Positions 38,445-47,069 are shown, counted from the stretch's first letter. The stretch is DNA of 64,000 nucleotides from an uncultured Paracoccaceae bacterium (GCA_947497185.1 CANMFL010000002.1:434001-498000), one strand, 5' to 3'. Program-made: numbers and translations. The notes: generated by a model from the sequence alone, not told the origin.

Positions 38445-40687
38445 TCTGCGGCCTCTTGTGTCGGGTGTTTCGGTGCGGGGGACGGGAATAGCTCTGCCAA
38501 TTCTTCGGGCGCGTATTCGTCCACGGCGACGACCTGATGGACCAGTTTTTGCATCGCGGCGATTTCGGTCATTTCGGCGTCTGATAGGATACCTGCGGCA
38601 AGCGCCTCTTGCGGTGTTTTTCGGGCGTCGCGCAGGCGTTTCATGAGCGTCGCCATCTCCACAACTTTGGCGTAACAAGCGTTCAGCGTGGCGATGCCGT
38701 CGTCGTTGCAGCCGCCATGCAAGTCGCCCGTGATCCGGTCGCGTGTGGCGGAGGGTTCATACAGCAGAACGCTACATTCCGCGACCAACCGGTCGTCGGG
38801 TTTACGTGTCGTGGCACCGGGGAGCGTGATGAAACGCAAAACCCAAGCGGCCCAGCGCGCAGGCATGTTTGCGATCACTTCGTCGAGTGCTGTCTGCATG
38901 TTGTGCAACGCATCCGCTGCGACGTAGTTTAGAACGGGCAGGTCGGCGTTTTGGCGTCCTTCGTCCTCCCAACGTTTTAATGCGGCGGACAGGATATACA
39001 TGTCCGACAGGATATCGCCCATCCGGCCGGATATCATTTCTTTGCGTTTCAATGCGCCGCCCAACGTCAGGAACAACACGTCAGCGGTCAGCGCATATGC
39101 GGCGGACCAGCGCGACAACTGCCTGTAGATCGGCGTCGCGGCACCGGCATCGGGGGCAGGGGCAAAGCGCCCGCCCGTCAAGGCACGACCCCATGCGCGG
39201 AACATCGTTTTAGTGGTATGGCCGATGTGTGCCCAGACGCTTTTATCGAACATGACCAATGACTTGTCCGGATCGGTTTCCTGCAATGCGAGCATATTGT
39301 CGAGCATGTGGGGATGTGCGCGGATCGATCCTTGGCCATAGATAATTAGACTGCGGGTGACGATGTTTGCGCCTTCGACGGTGATCCCGATCGGCACGGC
39401 GCGGTAGAGTGGCAGCAGGTAATTTGACGGCCCGTCGATCACCGCTTTGCCAGAATGTACGTCCATCGCGTCGTCAATCGCTTCGCGCATTTTGTAGGTC
39501 GCGTGGGCTTTCATGATCGCGGATATGACAGACAACGCCCGCCCTTCGTCCAGCCCCGCGCAGGTCAAATGACGCGCGGCGTCCATTGCATAAGCATCAG
39601 CGGCCAAACGTCCCAGACGCGATTGAATACCGCCGAATTTACCGATGGGCAGGTTAAACTGCTGGCGAATACGCGAATAGGCACCTGTCGTGTGGGCCGA
39701 CAGCGCGATCGCAGCGCAGCCCATGGATGGCAGCGAGATCCCGCGTCCAGCAGCAAGCGCGCTCATCAGCATCATCCAACCTTTGCCAGCATATTCCGGC
39801 CCGCCGATGATGTGGTCAATCGGGATAAAGACGTCCTTACCCGTGGTTGGACCGTTCATGAACATGGTGGACGATGGTATGTGTCTGCGGCCCGTCTCAA
39901 CCCCGTCCAGATCGGTCGGAACCAAGGCGCAGGTGATGCCGATATCGGGTGTGTCGCCCATCAATCCGTCAGGATCGCGCAGTTTGAACGCAAGGCCCAA
40001 CACGGTGCAGACGGGCGAGAGGGTGATGTACCGCTTTGCCCAGTTCAGGCGGATGCCCAGCACGTCTTCGCCTTGCCACTGCCCTTTGCAAATCACGCCG
40101 TCATCGACCATCGCACCTGCGTCTGATCCAGCTTCGGCGCTGGTCAACCCAAAGGCGGGCAATTCGCGTCCATCGGCCAAGCGCGGCAGCCAATAGTCTT
40201 TTTGATCGTCGGTGCCGAACTGGTGTAGCAATTCACCCGGCCCAAGCGAGTTTGGCACCATGACCGTCACCGCAGCGGCGACTGATCTGGTGGAAATATA
40301 GCGCACAATCTCGGAGTGGGCGAAGGCAGAGAACGCCAGCCCGCCATGCGATTTGGGGATAATCATGCCAAAGAAGCGATTGTCGCGGAGGAACTGCCAG
40401 ACCTCGGGCGGCAGGTCAGCGGTCTCGTGATTAATTTTCCAGTCGTCGATCATGCTGCACAGCTCTTGCACAGGGCCGTCAAAGAAGGCCTGTTCATCCG
40501 CTGATAGCTTGGGTGGCTTGATCTCGTGCAGTTTTGACCAATCAGGATTGCCCGAAAATAATTCGGCCTCCCACCACACTTCGCCAGCGTTCAACGCCTC
40601 GCTTTCCGTCTCGGACAGGGCAGGCAAGACGCCTTTGGCCCATGTGTGGATCGGCTTGGTCAAGGTGCGCGCGCGAAAACTAGTCAT
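38441..40687 (-). CDS. fadE: Long-chain acyl-CoA dehydrogenase (FadE type)
   Basis: 748 residues from ATG 40687 (MTSFRARTLTKPIHTW), with GGGAAGGG upstream. Acyl-CoA dehydrogenase core at about 90-450 (FGMIIPKSHGGLAFSAFAHSEIV, AFGLTSAEAGSDAGAM, ITLSPVCTVLGLAFKL, IYGQGSIRAHPHML) plus the FadE-type C-terminal domain (DUF1974), about 460-730. First enzyme of beta-oxidation, introducing the double bond. First gene of the operon fadE-thiolase-fadJ-CoA transferase. Confidence 0.92.
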   Translation of the reverse strand: MTSFRARTLTKPIHTWAKGVLPALSETESEALNAGEVWWEAELFSGNPDWSKLHEIKPPKLSADEQAFFDGPVQELCSMIDDWKINHETADLPPEVWQFLRDNRFFGMIIPKSHGGLAFSAFAHSEIVRYISTRSVAAAVTVMVPNSLGPGELLHQFGTDDQKDYWLPRLADGRELPAFGLTSAEAGSDAGAMVDDGVICKGQWQGEDVLGIRLNWAKRYITLSPVCTVLGLAFKLRDPDGLMGDTPDIGITCALVPTDLDGVETGRRHIPSSTMFMNGPTTGKDVFIPIDHIIGGPEYAGKGWMMLMSALAAGRGISLPSMGCAAIALSAHTTGAYSRIRQQFNLPIGKFGGIQSRLGRLAADAYAMDAARHLTCAGLDEGRALSVISAIMKAHATYKMREAIDDAMDVHSGKAVIDGPSNYLLPLYRAVPIGITVEGANIVTRSLIIYGQGSIRAHPHMLDNMLALQETDPDKSLVMFDKSVWAHIGHTTKTMFRAWGRALTGGRFAPAPDAGAATPIYRQLSRWSAAYALTADVLFLTLGGALKRKEMISGRMGDILSDMYILSAALKRWEDEGRQNADLPVLNYVAADALHNMQTALDEVIANMPARWAAWVLRFITLPGATTRKPDDRLVAECSVLLYEPSATRDRITGDLHGGCNDDGIATLNACYAKVVEMATLMKRLRDARKTPQEALAAGILSDAEMTEIAAMQKLVHQVVAVDEYAPEELAELFPSPAPKHPTQEAAE

Positions 40688-40884
40688 GATGATATCCCTT
40701 CCCAGTCTCAACGCGGCAGCATAGGGAAGGTTCCTGAATGCGCCAAAAGAGTAACGCCCTGCGCTGAAATCCCAGCCAATTTCAAAGACTTTGAAACCAA
40801 ATGCGCCCGCGTGCGTTGTGCCTTGATTGGTAGAACGCTGCCCGCCATTCGGGCGGGTCATGATTTTGGACGGAGCACGATTGC

Positions 40885-41583
40885 ATGGAAGGCATATATT
40901 GCGGACAACCCCCGATGCGAGATGCGCTGTGGACCAGTTGGAACTTTGATCCATTCCTGATCGTGGCGTTGATCGTGTTGACGTATTTTGTGCGCCACAA
41001 ACCCGCAGGCATTGCTGCGGTTGCGATCATGATCGTGGCGTTTATCTCGCCGCTCTGCGCATTATCATCCGCGCTTTTCTCGGCCCGCGTTGTCCACCAT
41101 ATTCTTTTGATCGCGGGCGCTGCACCGCTACTGGCGCTGGCCTTTCCAGCACGAAGATCGGGCGGATTGGCAATGCCCTTTGCCGTCTCCACCGTCGTTC
41201 TCTGGGCGTGGCATTTGCCGCAAGCCTATGACCTCGCGCTGTCGAATATCGCGGTCTACTGGGTGATGCAACTGAGCTTGCTGGGCAGTGCTATCTGGTT
41301 CTGGCGCTCGGTTTTTGCGGCCAAAGACGCTCCCGTTGAGCGTATCGTTTATGTCATCGCAAGCTTTGCCCAGATGGGCATGTTGGGTGCGATTTTGACG
41401 TTTGCATCGACCCAGCTTTACGCGATCCATGCGCTTGCGCCGTTTGACTGGGGCATGACGCCGCTGCACGATCAGCAGCTTGGCGGGCTCATCATGTGGG
41501 TGCCAGCGGGTCTGCCCTATGCCGCCGCCGCCGTCCTGCTCGCGCGGCGCAGTTGGGCGCAGCTACAAGGTGCGACCGGATGA
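40885..41583 (+). CDS. caa3-type cytochrome oxidase assembly protein CtaG
   Basis: 232 residues, about seven membrane helices. Belongs by pattern to the CtaG family of Bacillus caa3 oxidases (PF09678), not to the copper chaperone Cox11: conserved ARVVHHILLIAGAAPLLAL, LWAWHLPQAYD and MTPLHDQQLGGLIMWVPAG. The histidines suggest copper or haem handling. First gene of the oxidase operon and overlapping the next by 4 nt. Confidence 0.85.
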   Translation: MEGIYCGQPPMRDALWTSWNFDPFLIVALIVLTYFVRHKPAGIAAVAIMIVAFISPLCALSSALFSARVVHHILLIAGAAPLLALAFPARRSGGLAMPFAVSTVVLWAWHLPQAYDLALSNIAVYWVMQLSLLGSAIWFWRSVFAAKDAPVERIVYVIASFAQMGMLGAILTFASTQLYAIHALAPFDWGMTPLHDQQLGGLIMWVPAGLPYAAAAVLLARRSWAQLQGATG

Positions 41584-42092
41584 TTGACTGGCTTATCGCA
41601 ACCACTCCGATCATCAAATCCGTTCATATTGCGGGGCTTATCATCTGGTGTGGTGGTTTGCTTGCCATGCCGATGATGCTGGGACGGCACCATCCGGCGG
41701 ACACTGCCGATGACTTTCGCCAGATCCGCCACGCGACCCATATGACCTATACGATCTGCGTGACGCCTGCCGCAGTGATTACTGTGACCGCGGGGACATG
41801 GCTGATTTTCCTGCGAGAAGCGTTTGTGCCGTGGCTTTTTGCCAAGCTGGCCTTCGTTGCACTGCTTGTCGTCGCCCACGCATGGATCGGTCACATCCTC
41901 GCGCAGATCGCAGAAGAACCCGAACACCATCAACCGCCCAAGGCCATCTACCCTGTCATAGCCGCGTTGGTCCCCATGTTGGTGATCCTGACGCTTGTGC
42001 TGGCCAAACCAGCCCTCGACGGGATCACCTTTCCAGACTGGTTGCTTGAACCGCGCGGGGCTCAGTTGCCCTTTGACGTGCCAAGCCGATAA
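41580..42092 (+). CDS. CopD-like four-helix membrane protein
   Basis: 170 residues from ATG 41580. Four to five hydrophobic helices: IKSVHIAGLIIWCGGLLAMPMML, THMTYTICVTPAAVITVTAGTWLIF, FAKLAFVALLVVAHAWIGH and YPVIAALVPMLVILTLVLA. Histidines in SVHIAGLI and AHAWIGH are as in the CopD/HemJ membrane families that bind haem or copper. In this context an assembly role for the oxidase is likely. Its 3' end overlaps the convergent DUF2231 gene by 31 nt. Confidence 0.75.
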   Translation: MIDWLIATTPIIKSVHIAGLIIWCGGLLAMPMMLGRHHPADTADDFRQIRHATHMTYTICVTPAAVITVTAGTWLIFLREAFVPWLFAKLAFVALLVVAHAWIGHILAQIAEEPEHHQPPKAIYPVIAALVPMLVILTLVLAKPALDGITFPDWLLEPRGAQLPFDVPSR

Positions 42093-42577
42093 TCGAAAAC
42101 GAGCTTACCGCCATGCCATCCAGTGAAACTTACCACCAGTACACACAGCCCCGACAGCAGGATGCCGTAGGGCAGAACCGCTTGCTCGTAGCCGTACAGA
42201 CGGTAGCCCCAGTTTGCGCCGAGCAGCGCAAGCAAGGTCACAGCGATGATGAAATGCGTCCACGCGGGCGCACGCGACCGGATACCCGAGACCAGCAGCA
42301 ATTCGGCGGTGCCGGACAACCCCGCGAGCATCCCGAACATAAATCCGGTCCCCGCAGCCCAAAGTGCGGCGCGCGCCCAGAAGACGTCGCCCGTCCACCA
42401 GTACAAGGCATCAGCCCCCAACACGCAAAAGGTCAGCGCGACTGGGAACGCCACAGACATGGCGTGGATCGGGTGGCCGAAAACGGCGATACGCGATTCC
42501 GTTTCGTGAAATCCGGGCCGTTCGCTGATCGGGTCAATCAGTTCTTCAGGCTCGTTTTTGTTATTCTTTGGCGTCAT
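42062..42577 (-). CDS. DUF2231 domain membrane protein
   Basis: 171 residues with four membrane helices after a hydrophilic N-terminus of about 30 residues. AVFGHPIHAMSVAFPVAL with a His pair, and GMLAGLSGTAELLLV, are typical of DUF2231 predicted membrane proteins; function unknown, with the histidines suggestive of haem binding. It is inserted against the direction of the oxidase operon, and its GGAGGACA ribosome-binding site overlaps the start region of the subunit II gene. Confidence 0.8.
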   Translation of the reverse strand: MTPKNNKNEPEELIDPISERPGFHETESRIAVFGHPIHAMSVAFPVALTFCVLGADALYWWTGDVFWARAALWAAGTGFMFGMLAGLSGTAELLLVSGIRSRAPAWTHFIIAVTLLALLGANWGYRLYGYEQAVLPYGILLSGLCVLVVSFTGWHGGKLVFDYRLGTSKGN

Positions 42578-43261
42578 CTGGGTGTCCTCCGTCGGGGTGT
42601 TCTTACATCACTAACGCTTATCTCGTTAAGTGGTTGCGAAGGTGTATTATCGACCGTCGATCCTGCAGGGCCCGCCGCACAGACGATTGCGACGCTCTGG
42701 TGGGTGATGCTGGCAGGGGCCGGGCTGATTTTCGGGCTGGTGATGGTGCTTTTGCTACTGGCGTTCCGGCCACGTGCCGATACGGGTGACGCCGGCAATG
42801 TGCGCGTCTGGGTTATCGGGCTTGGCCTTGCGTTTCCGATGGTGGTGCTGGCGGCGTTGCTGGCCTACGGGCTGGTCATTGGCGAAAGGTTACTGCCGCT
42901 TGCCAGCGATGATGTGGTGCGTGTCGGCGCACAGGGGCAACTGTCCACGTGGTCGTTCACTTACGCAGATGTGCCGAACAGGCGTACCCAAGACGTGCTG
43001 CACATCCCTGCGGCCCGCCCCGTTGATGTCAGCATTACCACCGCTGATGTCATCCACAGTTTCTGGGTGCCGCGCCTTGCGGGCAAGCTGGACGCCATTC
43101 CGGGCCGCACCAATATCCTGCGGATCGAAGCCGATTTTCCCGGAACCTACCACGGTGTCAGCGCCGAATTCAGCGGCACCGGATACGACCATTTTTCATT
43201 TACAGTGATTGCCCATGATGCCGAAGACTGGGATGCATTTTTAGACGAGGACATTGAATGA
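42578..43261 (+). CDS. Haem-copper oxidase subunit II without CuA ligands
   Basis: About 227 residues. N-terminal lipoprotein signal (SLTLISLSGCEG, modified Cys), two membrane helices, then a cupredoxin domain. The first CuA histidine is kept (VIHSFWVPRL, about residue 160), but where CuA subunits have C-x-E-x-C-x3-H-x2-M this protein has VSAEFSGTGYDHF: both Cys are Ser (about 195 and 199), the His is Tyr and the Met is not found. The pattern GTYHGVSAEFSGTGY is like quinol-oxidase CyoA. No ATG, GTG or TTG exists in frame before the lipobox; CTG 42578 is the only near-start that keeps the signal peptide. In-frame GTG 42704 and ATG 42707 would delete it. Ends in a 4-nt overlap with the subunit I gene. 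Confidence 0.85.
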   Translation: MGVLRRGVLTSLTLISLSGCEGVLSTVDPAGPAAQTIATLWWVMLAGAGLIFGLVMVLLLLAFRPRADTGDAGNVRVWVIGLGLAFPMVVLAALLAYGLVIGERLLPLASDDVVRVGAQGQLSTWSFTYADVPNRRTQDVLHIPAARPVDVSITTADVIHSFWVPRLAGKLDAIPGRTNILRIEADFPGTYHGVSAEFSGTGYDHFSFTVIAHDAEDWDAFLDEDIE

Positions 43262-45741
43262 ACGCGCTGGAACGTCACCGCAAATTGACTACGATCTGGG
43301 CATCCGAGAAAGGGTTTAAAGGTTGGTTTTCCACCGTGAACCATACCGATCTGGGACGCATGTTCCTTGTCACCGCGTTCTTCTTTTTCATCATCGGCGG
43401 CCTGCTGGCGATGTTGATCCGCGTGCAGCTTGCCACGCCGCATTCCGCTTTTGCGGGGCCCGAGATTTACAACCAAATCTTCACGATGCACGGCACGATA
43501 ATGATGTTCCTGTTCGCGATCCCGACGTTCGAAGGGCTCGCGATCTACCTGTTGCCGAAAATACTAGGCACCCGCGACCTCGCATTCCCGCGTCTGACCG
43601 CCTACGGCTATTGGTGCTATGCATTTGGCGGGTCGATGATGTTGATCGCGATGGTATTCGGGATCGCACCGAACGGTGGCTGGTTCATGTATCCACCACT
43701 GTCGAGCGCGATTTACTCGCCCGGTATCAACACGGATTTCTGGCTGATCGGGATCACTTTTGTTGAAATATCGGCAGTCGCTGCCGCCGTGGAAATCACA
43801 GTGTCGATCCTGAAGTACCGCGCACCGGGCATGTCGCTGGACAAGATGCCGATCTTTGCATGGTACGCTTTAATCACGGCATTGATGATCCTGACGGGCT
43901 TCCCGCCGCTGATCCTCGGCTCGGTGCTGTTAGAGGTCGAACGCGCCTTCGGTTTCCCGTTTTTCCAAGCGGACCTCGGCGGTGATAGCCTCTTGTGGCA
44001 ACACCTTTTCTGGCTCTTTGGACATCCGGAAGTTTACATCATCTTTCTGCCCGCAGCGGGTGTAATATCAACCATTCTACCCGTGATGTGTCGCACGACA
44101 TTGCTCGGCTATGGATGGATCGTCGCGGCGGCCCTCGCACTTGCGTTTTTGTCGTTTGGGCTGTGGGTCCACCACATGTTCACGACAGGCATCCCGCACA
44201 TGGGGCTCGCGTTCTTTTCGGCGGCATCGACGCTGGTGGCCGTCCCGACGGGCGTGCAAATCTTTGCTTGGATCGGGACCATGTGGAAAGGGCGACCCGA
44301 GTTGCGACTGCCGATGTTGCACCTGCTGGGGTTCTTTTTCACCTTTGTGATCGGTGGCTTAACAGGCGTGATGGTCGCCGTGGTGCCGTTTGATTGGCAA
44401 GCCCATGACACCGCGTTCATCACCGCCCATTTGCATTACGTTTTGTTCGGCGGCTTCGTCTTTCCGATCTTCGCGGGCATCTATTACTGGCTGCCGCATG
44501 TCACAGGACGGCGACGGTTTTTCCGCTTGGGAGAGCTGGCGTTTGCGCTGGTGTTTATCGGCTTTCACGTCACATTTCTGGCGATGCATTGGGTTGGCCT
44601 GTTGGGGCAACGGCGTCGCATCCCGACTTATGCACCCGAGGACGGCTGGACCGCGATTAACCTGATTTCATCAGTGGGTAGTTTTGTCCTCGCGATCGGG
44701 ATCGGGATGATCTTGATCGACGTGATTTTGCATGTGCTGACCGCCAGTCGCGGCAGGCGCAATCCGTGGGGGGCTGGGACGCTTGAATGGGCGATGCCGA
44801 CGCCGCCACTGGCCTATAACTTTGCCAGCCTACCGCATATCACGTCGCGCGATCCGCTGGTGGATCAACCGGACCTTGCCGTGCAGCTGGCGAGGGGCGA
44901 AGGGTATCTGGGCACGCCGCGCAACACATGGCGCGAGACATTGACCGTGGATATCGCGAGCGGCAAGCCGGATATGCATGTGATTTACCCAAGCAATACG
45001 CGGCTGCCGATCCTGATGTCGGCGGTGACAGGCGTGTTCTTTGTGTCATTACTGCTCAAGTTCTACTGGACGGTGCCTGTTGCTGTGATCGGCGTGACGA
45101 TCCTCGTTTGGCGCTGGGTGTGGGGCTTGGGGCGTGGTGCTGACCTCGCGCCGCTGCCCATCGGTCACGGGATCACATTACCAAACGCTGGAATGACCGC
45201 GAGGTCGCCAGGGTGGTGGGGATCGATTTTTTTGTTGACCGCAAATGCGACGTTCTTCGGCTCGTTGTTGTTCGGCTTTGCGTTCCTTTGGACCGTCGCA
45301 CCAGGCTGGCCACCGCCCGTTTGGTTTGATCCGTCAATGACAGAGTTGGGCGCGGGCCTTTCGGGCGCGATCATCGGTCCCATCGCGATGCGATTGGCAA
45401 AAAGCGTTAACAGCAAAGGGCGCAGTTCCATCACGGGCGCAACCATGTCGCTGTTTGGTGCGATTTTGGTCGCTGTGGCCTCTGCCGCGATGATGTGGCG
45501 CACGCCGTCGCCTGTGGATCATGCTTATGGCGCGACCTTGTTTGTGCTGGGCGGCTACGGGTTGTTCCATGCGGTGCTTGCCATGCTGATGACCAGCTTT
45601 TTGATTGCGCGGATCGTGCGAGGCTTTACCTCTGCTGTGCGCCGCGCCGAGTTTTCGATCATCGGGCTATGGGTGGATTATACCAGCGTGATTGGCGTGC
45701 TTATCCTGCTCGCCGCACATCTGCCGGGGGTACTGCAATGA
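43258..45741 (+). CDS. Haem-copper oxidase subunit I fused to subunit III
   Basis: 827 residues. Subunit I part, about 1-560: haem ligand His78 (TMHGTIMMF), CuB site His256-x3-Tyr260 (HPEVY), His305-His306, and haem a3/a ligands His391 and His393 (AHLHYV). The region 560-640 is a linker with an RGEGYLGTPRNTWRET-type segment. Subunit III part, about 640-827 (SPGWWGSIFLLTANATFFGSLLFGFAFLW, several helices). The proton-path ExxAIP region (IFLPAAGV) is aligned with A-type oxidases. Such I-III fusions occur in caa3-type and alternative oxidases. Residues that bind ubiquinol in E. coli CyoB (Arg71, Asp75, His98) are Ile, Leu and Ile here. Confidence 0.93.
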   Translation: MNALERHRKLTTIWASEKGFKGWFSTVNHTDLGRMFLVTAFFFFIIGGLLAMLIRVQLATPHSAFAGPEIYNQIFTMHGTIMMFLFAIPTFEGLAIYLLPKILGTRDLAFPRLTAYGYWCYAFGGSMMLIAMVFGIAPNGGWFMYPPLSSAIYSPGINTDFWLIGITFVEISAVAAAVEITVSILKYRAPGMSLDKMPIFAWYALITALMILTGFPPLILGSVLLEVERAFGFPFFQADLGGDSLLWQHLFWLFGHPEVYIIFLPAAGVISTILPVMCRTTLLGYGWIVAAALALAFLSFGLWVHHMFTTGIPHMGLAFFSAASTLVAVPTGVQIFAWIGTMWKGRPELRLPMLHLLGFFFTFVIGGLTGVMVAVVPFDWQAHDTAFITAHLHYVLFGGFVFPIFAGIYYWLPHVTGRRRFFRLGELAFALVFIGFHVTFLAMHWVGLLGQRRRIPTYAPEDGWTAINLISSVGSFVLAIGIGMILIDVILHVLTASRGRRNPWGAGTLEWAMPTPPLAYNFASLPHITSRDPLVDQPDLAVQLARGEGYLGTPRNTWRETLTVDIASGKPDMHVIYPSNTRLPILMSAVTGVFFVSLLLKFYWTVPVAVIGVTILVWRWVWGLGRGADLAPLPIGHGITLPNAGMTARSPGWWGSIFLLTANATFFGSLLFGFAFLWTVAPGWPPPVWFDPSMTELGAGLSGAIIGPIAMRLAKSVNSKGRSSITGATMSLFGAILVAVASAAMMWRTPSPVDHAYGATLFVLGGYGLFHAVLAMLMTSFLIARIVRGFTSAVRRAEFSIIGLWVDYTSVIGVLILLAAHLPGVLQ

Positions 45742-46058
45742 AGGACGTCTTTCGTATTCTGATCGCACCGCTGGTGTGGTTCGCGTCGTTTAGTGCGGTC
45801 TACGGGCTGCACGGATTGATGTGTGGCCACGAGATGTCGGGGGTGGTCTTTGGGCTACCGCTAGAACGGGCCTATCTGGTGGCCGCTTACGTCTGCGCCA
45901 TCGCGGTGCAGATGGTGTTGCTCGTGGCGCTGTACAGCAGCCGTATTGCATCCCCGTCACCTTTTGTCCGCTTTGTCAGTCACGCCACCGGATGGGTCGG
46001 TCTGATTGCTACGATCTGGTCATTGGTGCCGGTCGTGTTCACCACATACTGCGGGTAA
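45738..46058 (+). CDS. Small membrane protein of the oxidase operon
   Basis: 106 residues with three hydrophobic helices (FRILIAPLVWFASFSAVYGL, YLVAAYVCAIAVQMVLLVAL, GWVGLIATIWSLVPVVF). Starts in a 4-nt overlap with the I-III fusion gene, so it is certainly in the operon. Probably an accessory subunit (subunit IV-like). His25 in YGLHGLMCGHEM and two cysteines are the only polar candidates for metal binding. I do not recognise a named family. Confidence 0.78.
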   Translation: MKDVFRILIAPLVWFASFSAVYGLHGLMCGHEMSGVVFGLPLERAYLVAAYVCAIAVQMVLLVALYSSRIASPSPFVRFVSHATGWVGLIATIWSLVPVVFTTYCG

Positions 46059-46069
46059 CAAACGAAAAT

Positions 46070-46093
46070 GGCCGCCTCGTTTCCGAGGCGGCC
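46070..46093 (+). terminator. Terminator of the oxidase operon
   Basis: GGCCGCCTCG, TTTC, CGAGGCGGCC: perfect 10-bp GC stem 11 nt past the last stop, followed by TAACTTT. Between convergent genes. Confidence 0.8.
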
Positions 46094-46113
46094 TAACTTT
46101 CATCGGGTGGCTA

Positions 46114-46185
46114 TCAGGTGAGTAATACCAGAAGCAAGATAACCCAGATCGGGATGCCGATCAGCCAGAGTAAAATCGCTGTCAT
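46114..46185 (-). CDS. 23-residue single-helix membrane protein
   Basis: ATG 46185 to TGA 46114: MTAILLWLIGIPIWVILLLV and LLT. Almost the whole protein is one hydrophobic helix. AGGGAGGAA lies 5-6 nt ahead of the ATG, and it begins 13 nt after the stop of the 222-residue membrane protein, so it is likely co-transcribed. Too short for most gene finders. Function unknown. Confidence 0.65.
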   Translation of the reverse strand: MTAILLWLIGIPIWVILLLVLLT

Positions 46186-46197
46186 CAGTTTTCCTCC

Positions 46198-46866
46198 CTA
46201 TGTCCAGCGGCCAAAGCGTGTGAAGACACGGCTCTCGTCGCGGTGTTGTCCACCAACGCCTGCAGCCCAATAAGCGCCAGCAGCGGCAATCATCAGTGAT
46301 GCGGCCAGTACAAACGCTGAGACTACAGCGTATTGACGGGCCTCTTCAGCGGCGGCAGTTGCTTCAGCTTCTGAGACGTCATTTGCAGCCTCGGTGGCTT
46401 CAGCGGCTGCACCATCTGGTGCGACGGCTGCGGCGGCGTTTGCGGTTTCTGTGGTCGCTTGCAACGCGGTGTCCGCGCTTGCGCCAAAGATGAACACGCC
46501 GAGCATTATTGCAGCACCCCAAACGGCGAGACCGTGAATGCCGTCACGCACGCTGACCTCATCAGCGGTGGCTGCATCAATGCGGCGGCGCATACGGCCT
46601 GCGATGTAACCACCAGCCATAAAGCTAGAGATCGTGGTCCAGAGCATCCAAGAACCAACCGCGATCAAGGCCGCCATGGATGATCCGTCACCGTCGTATG
46701 GCGACACCATCGACAGGCCAACAGCTGTGCCGAATGTCGTAAATACAAATGCGATTGCAGAGGCCACAACAGCGCCCGCAATGATCGACGACCAGTCTAC
46801 GTAGCTGCCATCATGGGCATACGCAGGGGCCGACGCTTGGGTCAAAGTTTCAGTTCTATCTGACAT
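46198..46866 (-). CDS. Hypothetical membrane protein
   Basis: 222 residues from ATG 46866 (MSDRTETLTQ). Membrane segments: WSSIIAGAVVASAIAFVFTTFGTAVGL, ALIAVGSWMLWTTISSFMAGGYIAGRM, GLAVWGAAIMLGVFIFGAS and YAVVSAFVLAASLMIAAAGAYW. Between the third and fourth is an Ala/Glu-rich loop of about 50 residues. The first half resembles proteins sometimes annotated PhnA-like in alphaproteobacteria; no link to phosphonates is implied. Flanked by two tiny membrane proteins in the same direction. Confidence 0.75.
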   Translation of the reverse strand: MSDRTETLTQASAPAYAHDGSYVDWSSIIAGAVVASAIAFVFTTFGTAVGLSMVSPYDGDGSSMAALIAVGSWMLWTTISSFMAGGYIAGRMRRRIDAATADEVSVRDGIHGLAVWGAAIMLGVFIFGASADTALQATTETANAAAAVAPDGAAAEATEAANDVSEAEATAAAEEARQYAVVSAFVLAASLMIAAAGAYWAAGVGGQHRDESRVFTRFGRWT

Positions 46867-46896
46867 GATTTGTCCTTTCATTAAGGTCCATTTGCT

Positions 46897-46971
46897 TTAC
46901 GCGAGACCAACAAAGGACAGGACAGCCAAGACAACAACGACAAGCCCGACGAGGTAAATAATTCCGTGCAT
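46897..46971 (-). CDS. 24-residue single-helix membrane protein
   Basis: ATG 46971 to stop 46897: MHGIIYLVGLVVVVLAVLSF and VGLA. One membrane helix, AAGGGAGAA about 6 nt before the ATG. It lies 30 nt upstream of the 222-residue membrane protein. The open frame extends upstream to 47079, but no ribosome-binding site supports that. Function unknown. Confidence 0.65.
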   Translation of the reverse strand: MHGIIYLVGLVVVVLAVLSFVGLA

Positions 46972-47069
46972 TTGTATTCTCCCTTTTATATTTTCGAGTC
47001 TGATTATGAAACGCGAAGCGGGCGAAAAGGTTCCAACAAATGTCAGTGATAATTGTGGGTTAAACGCAA

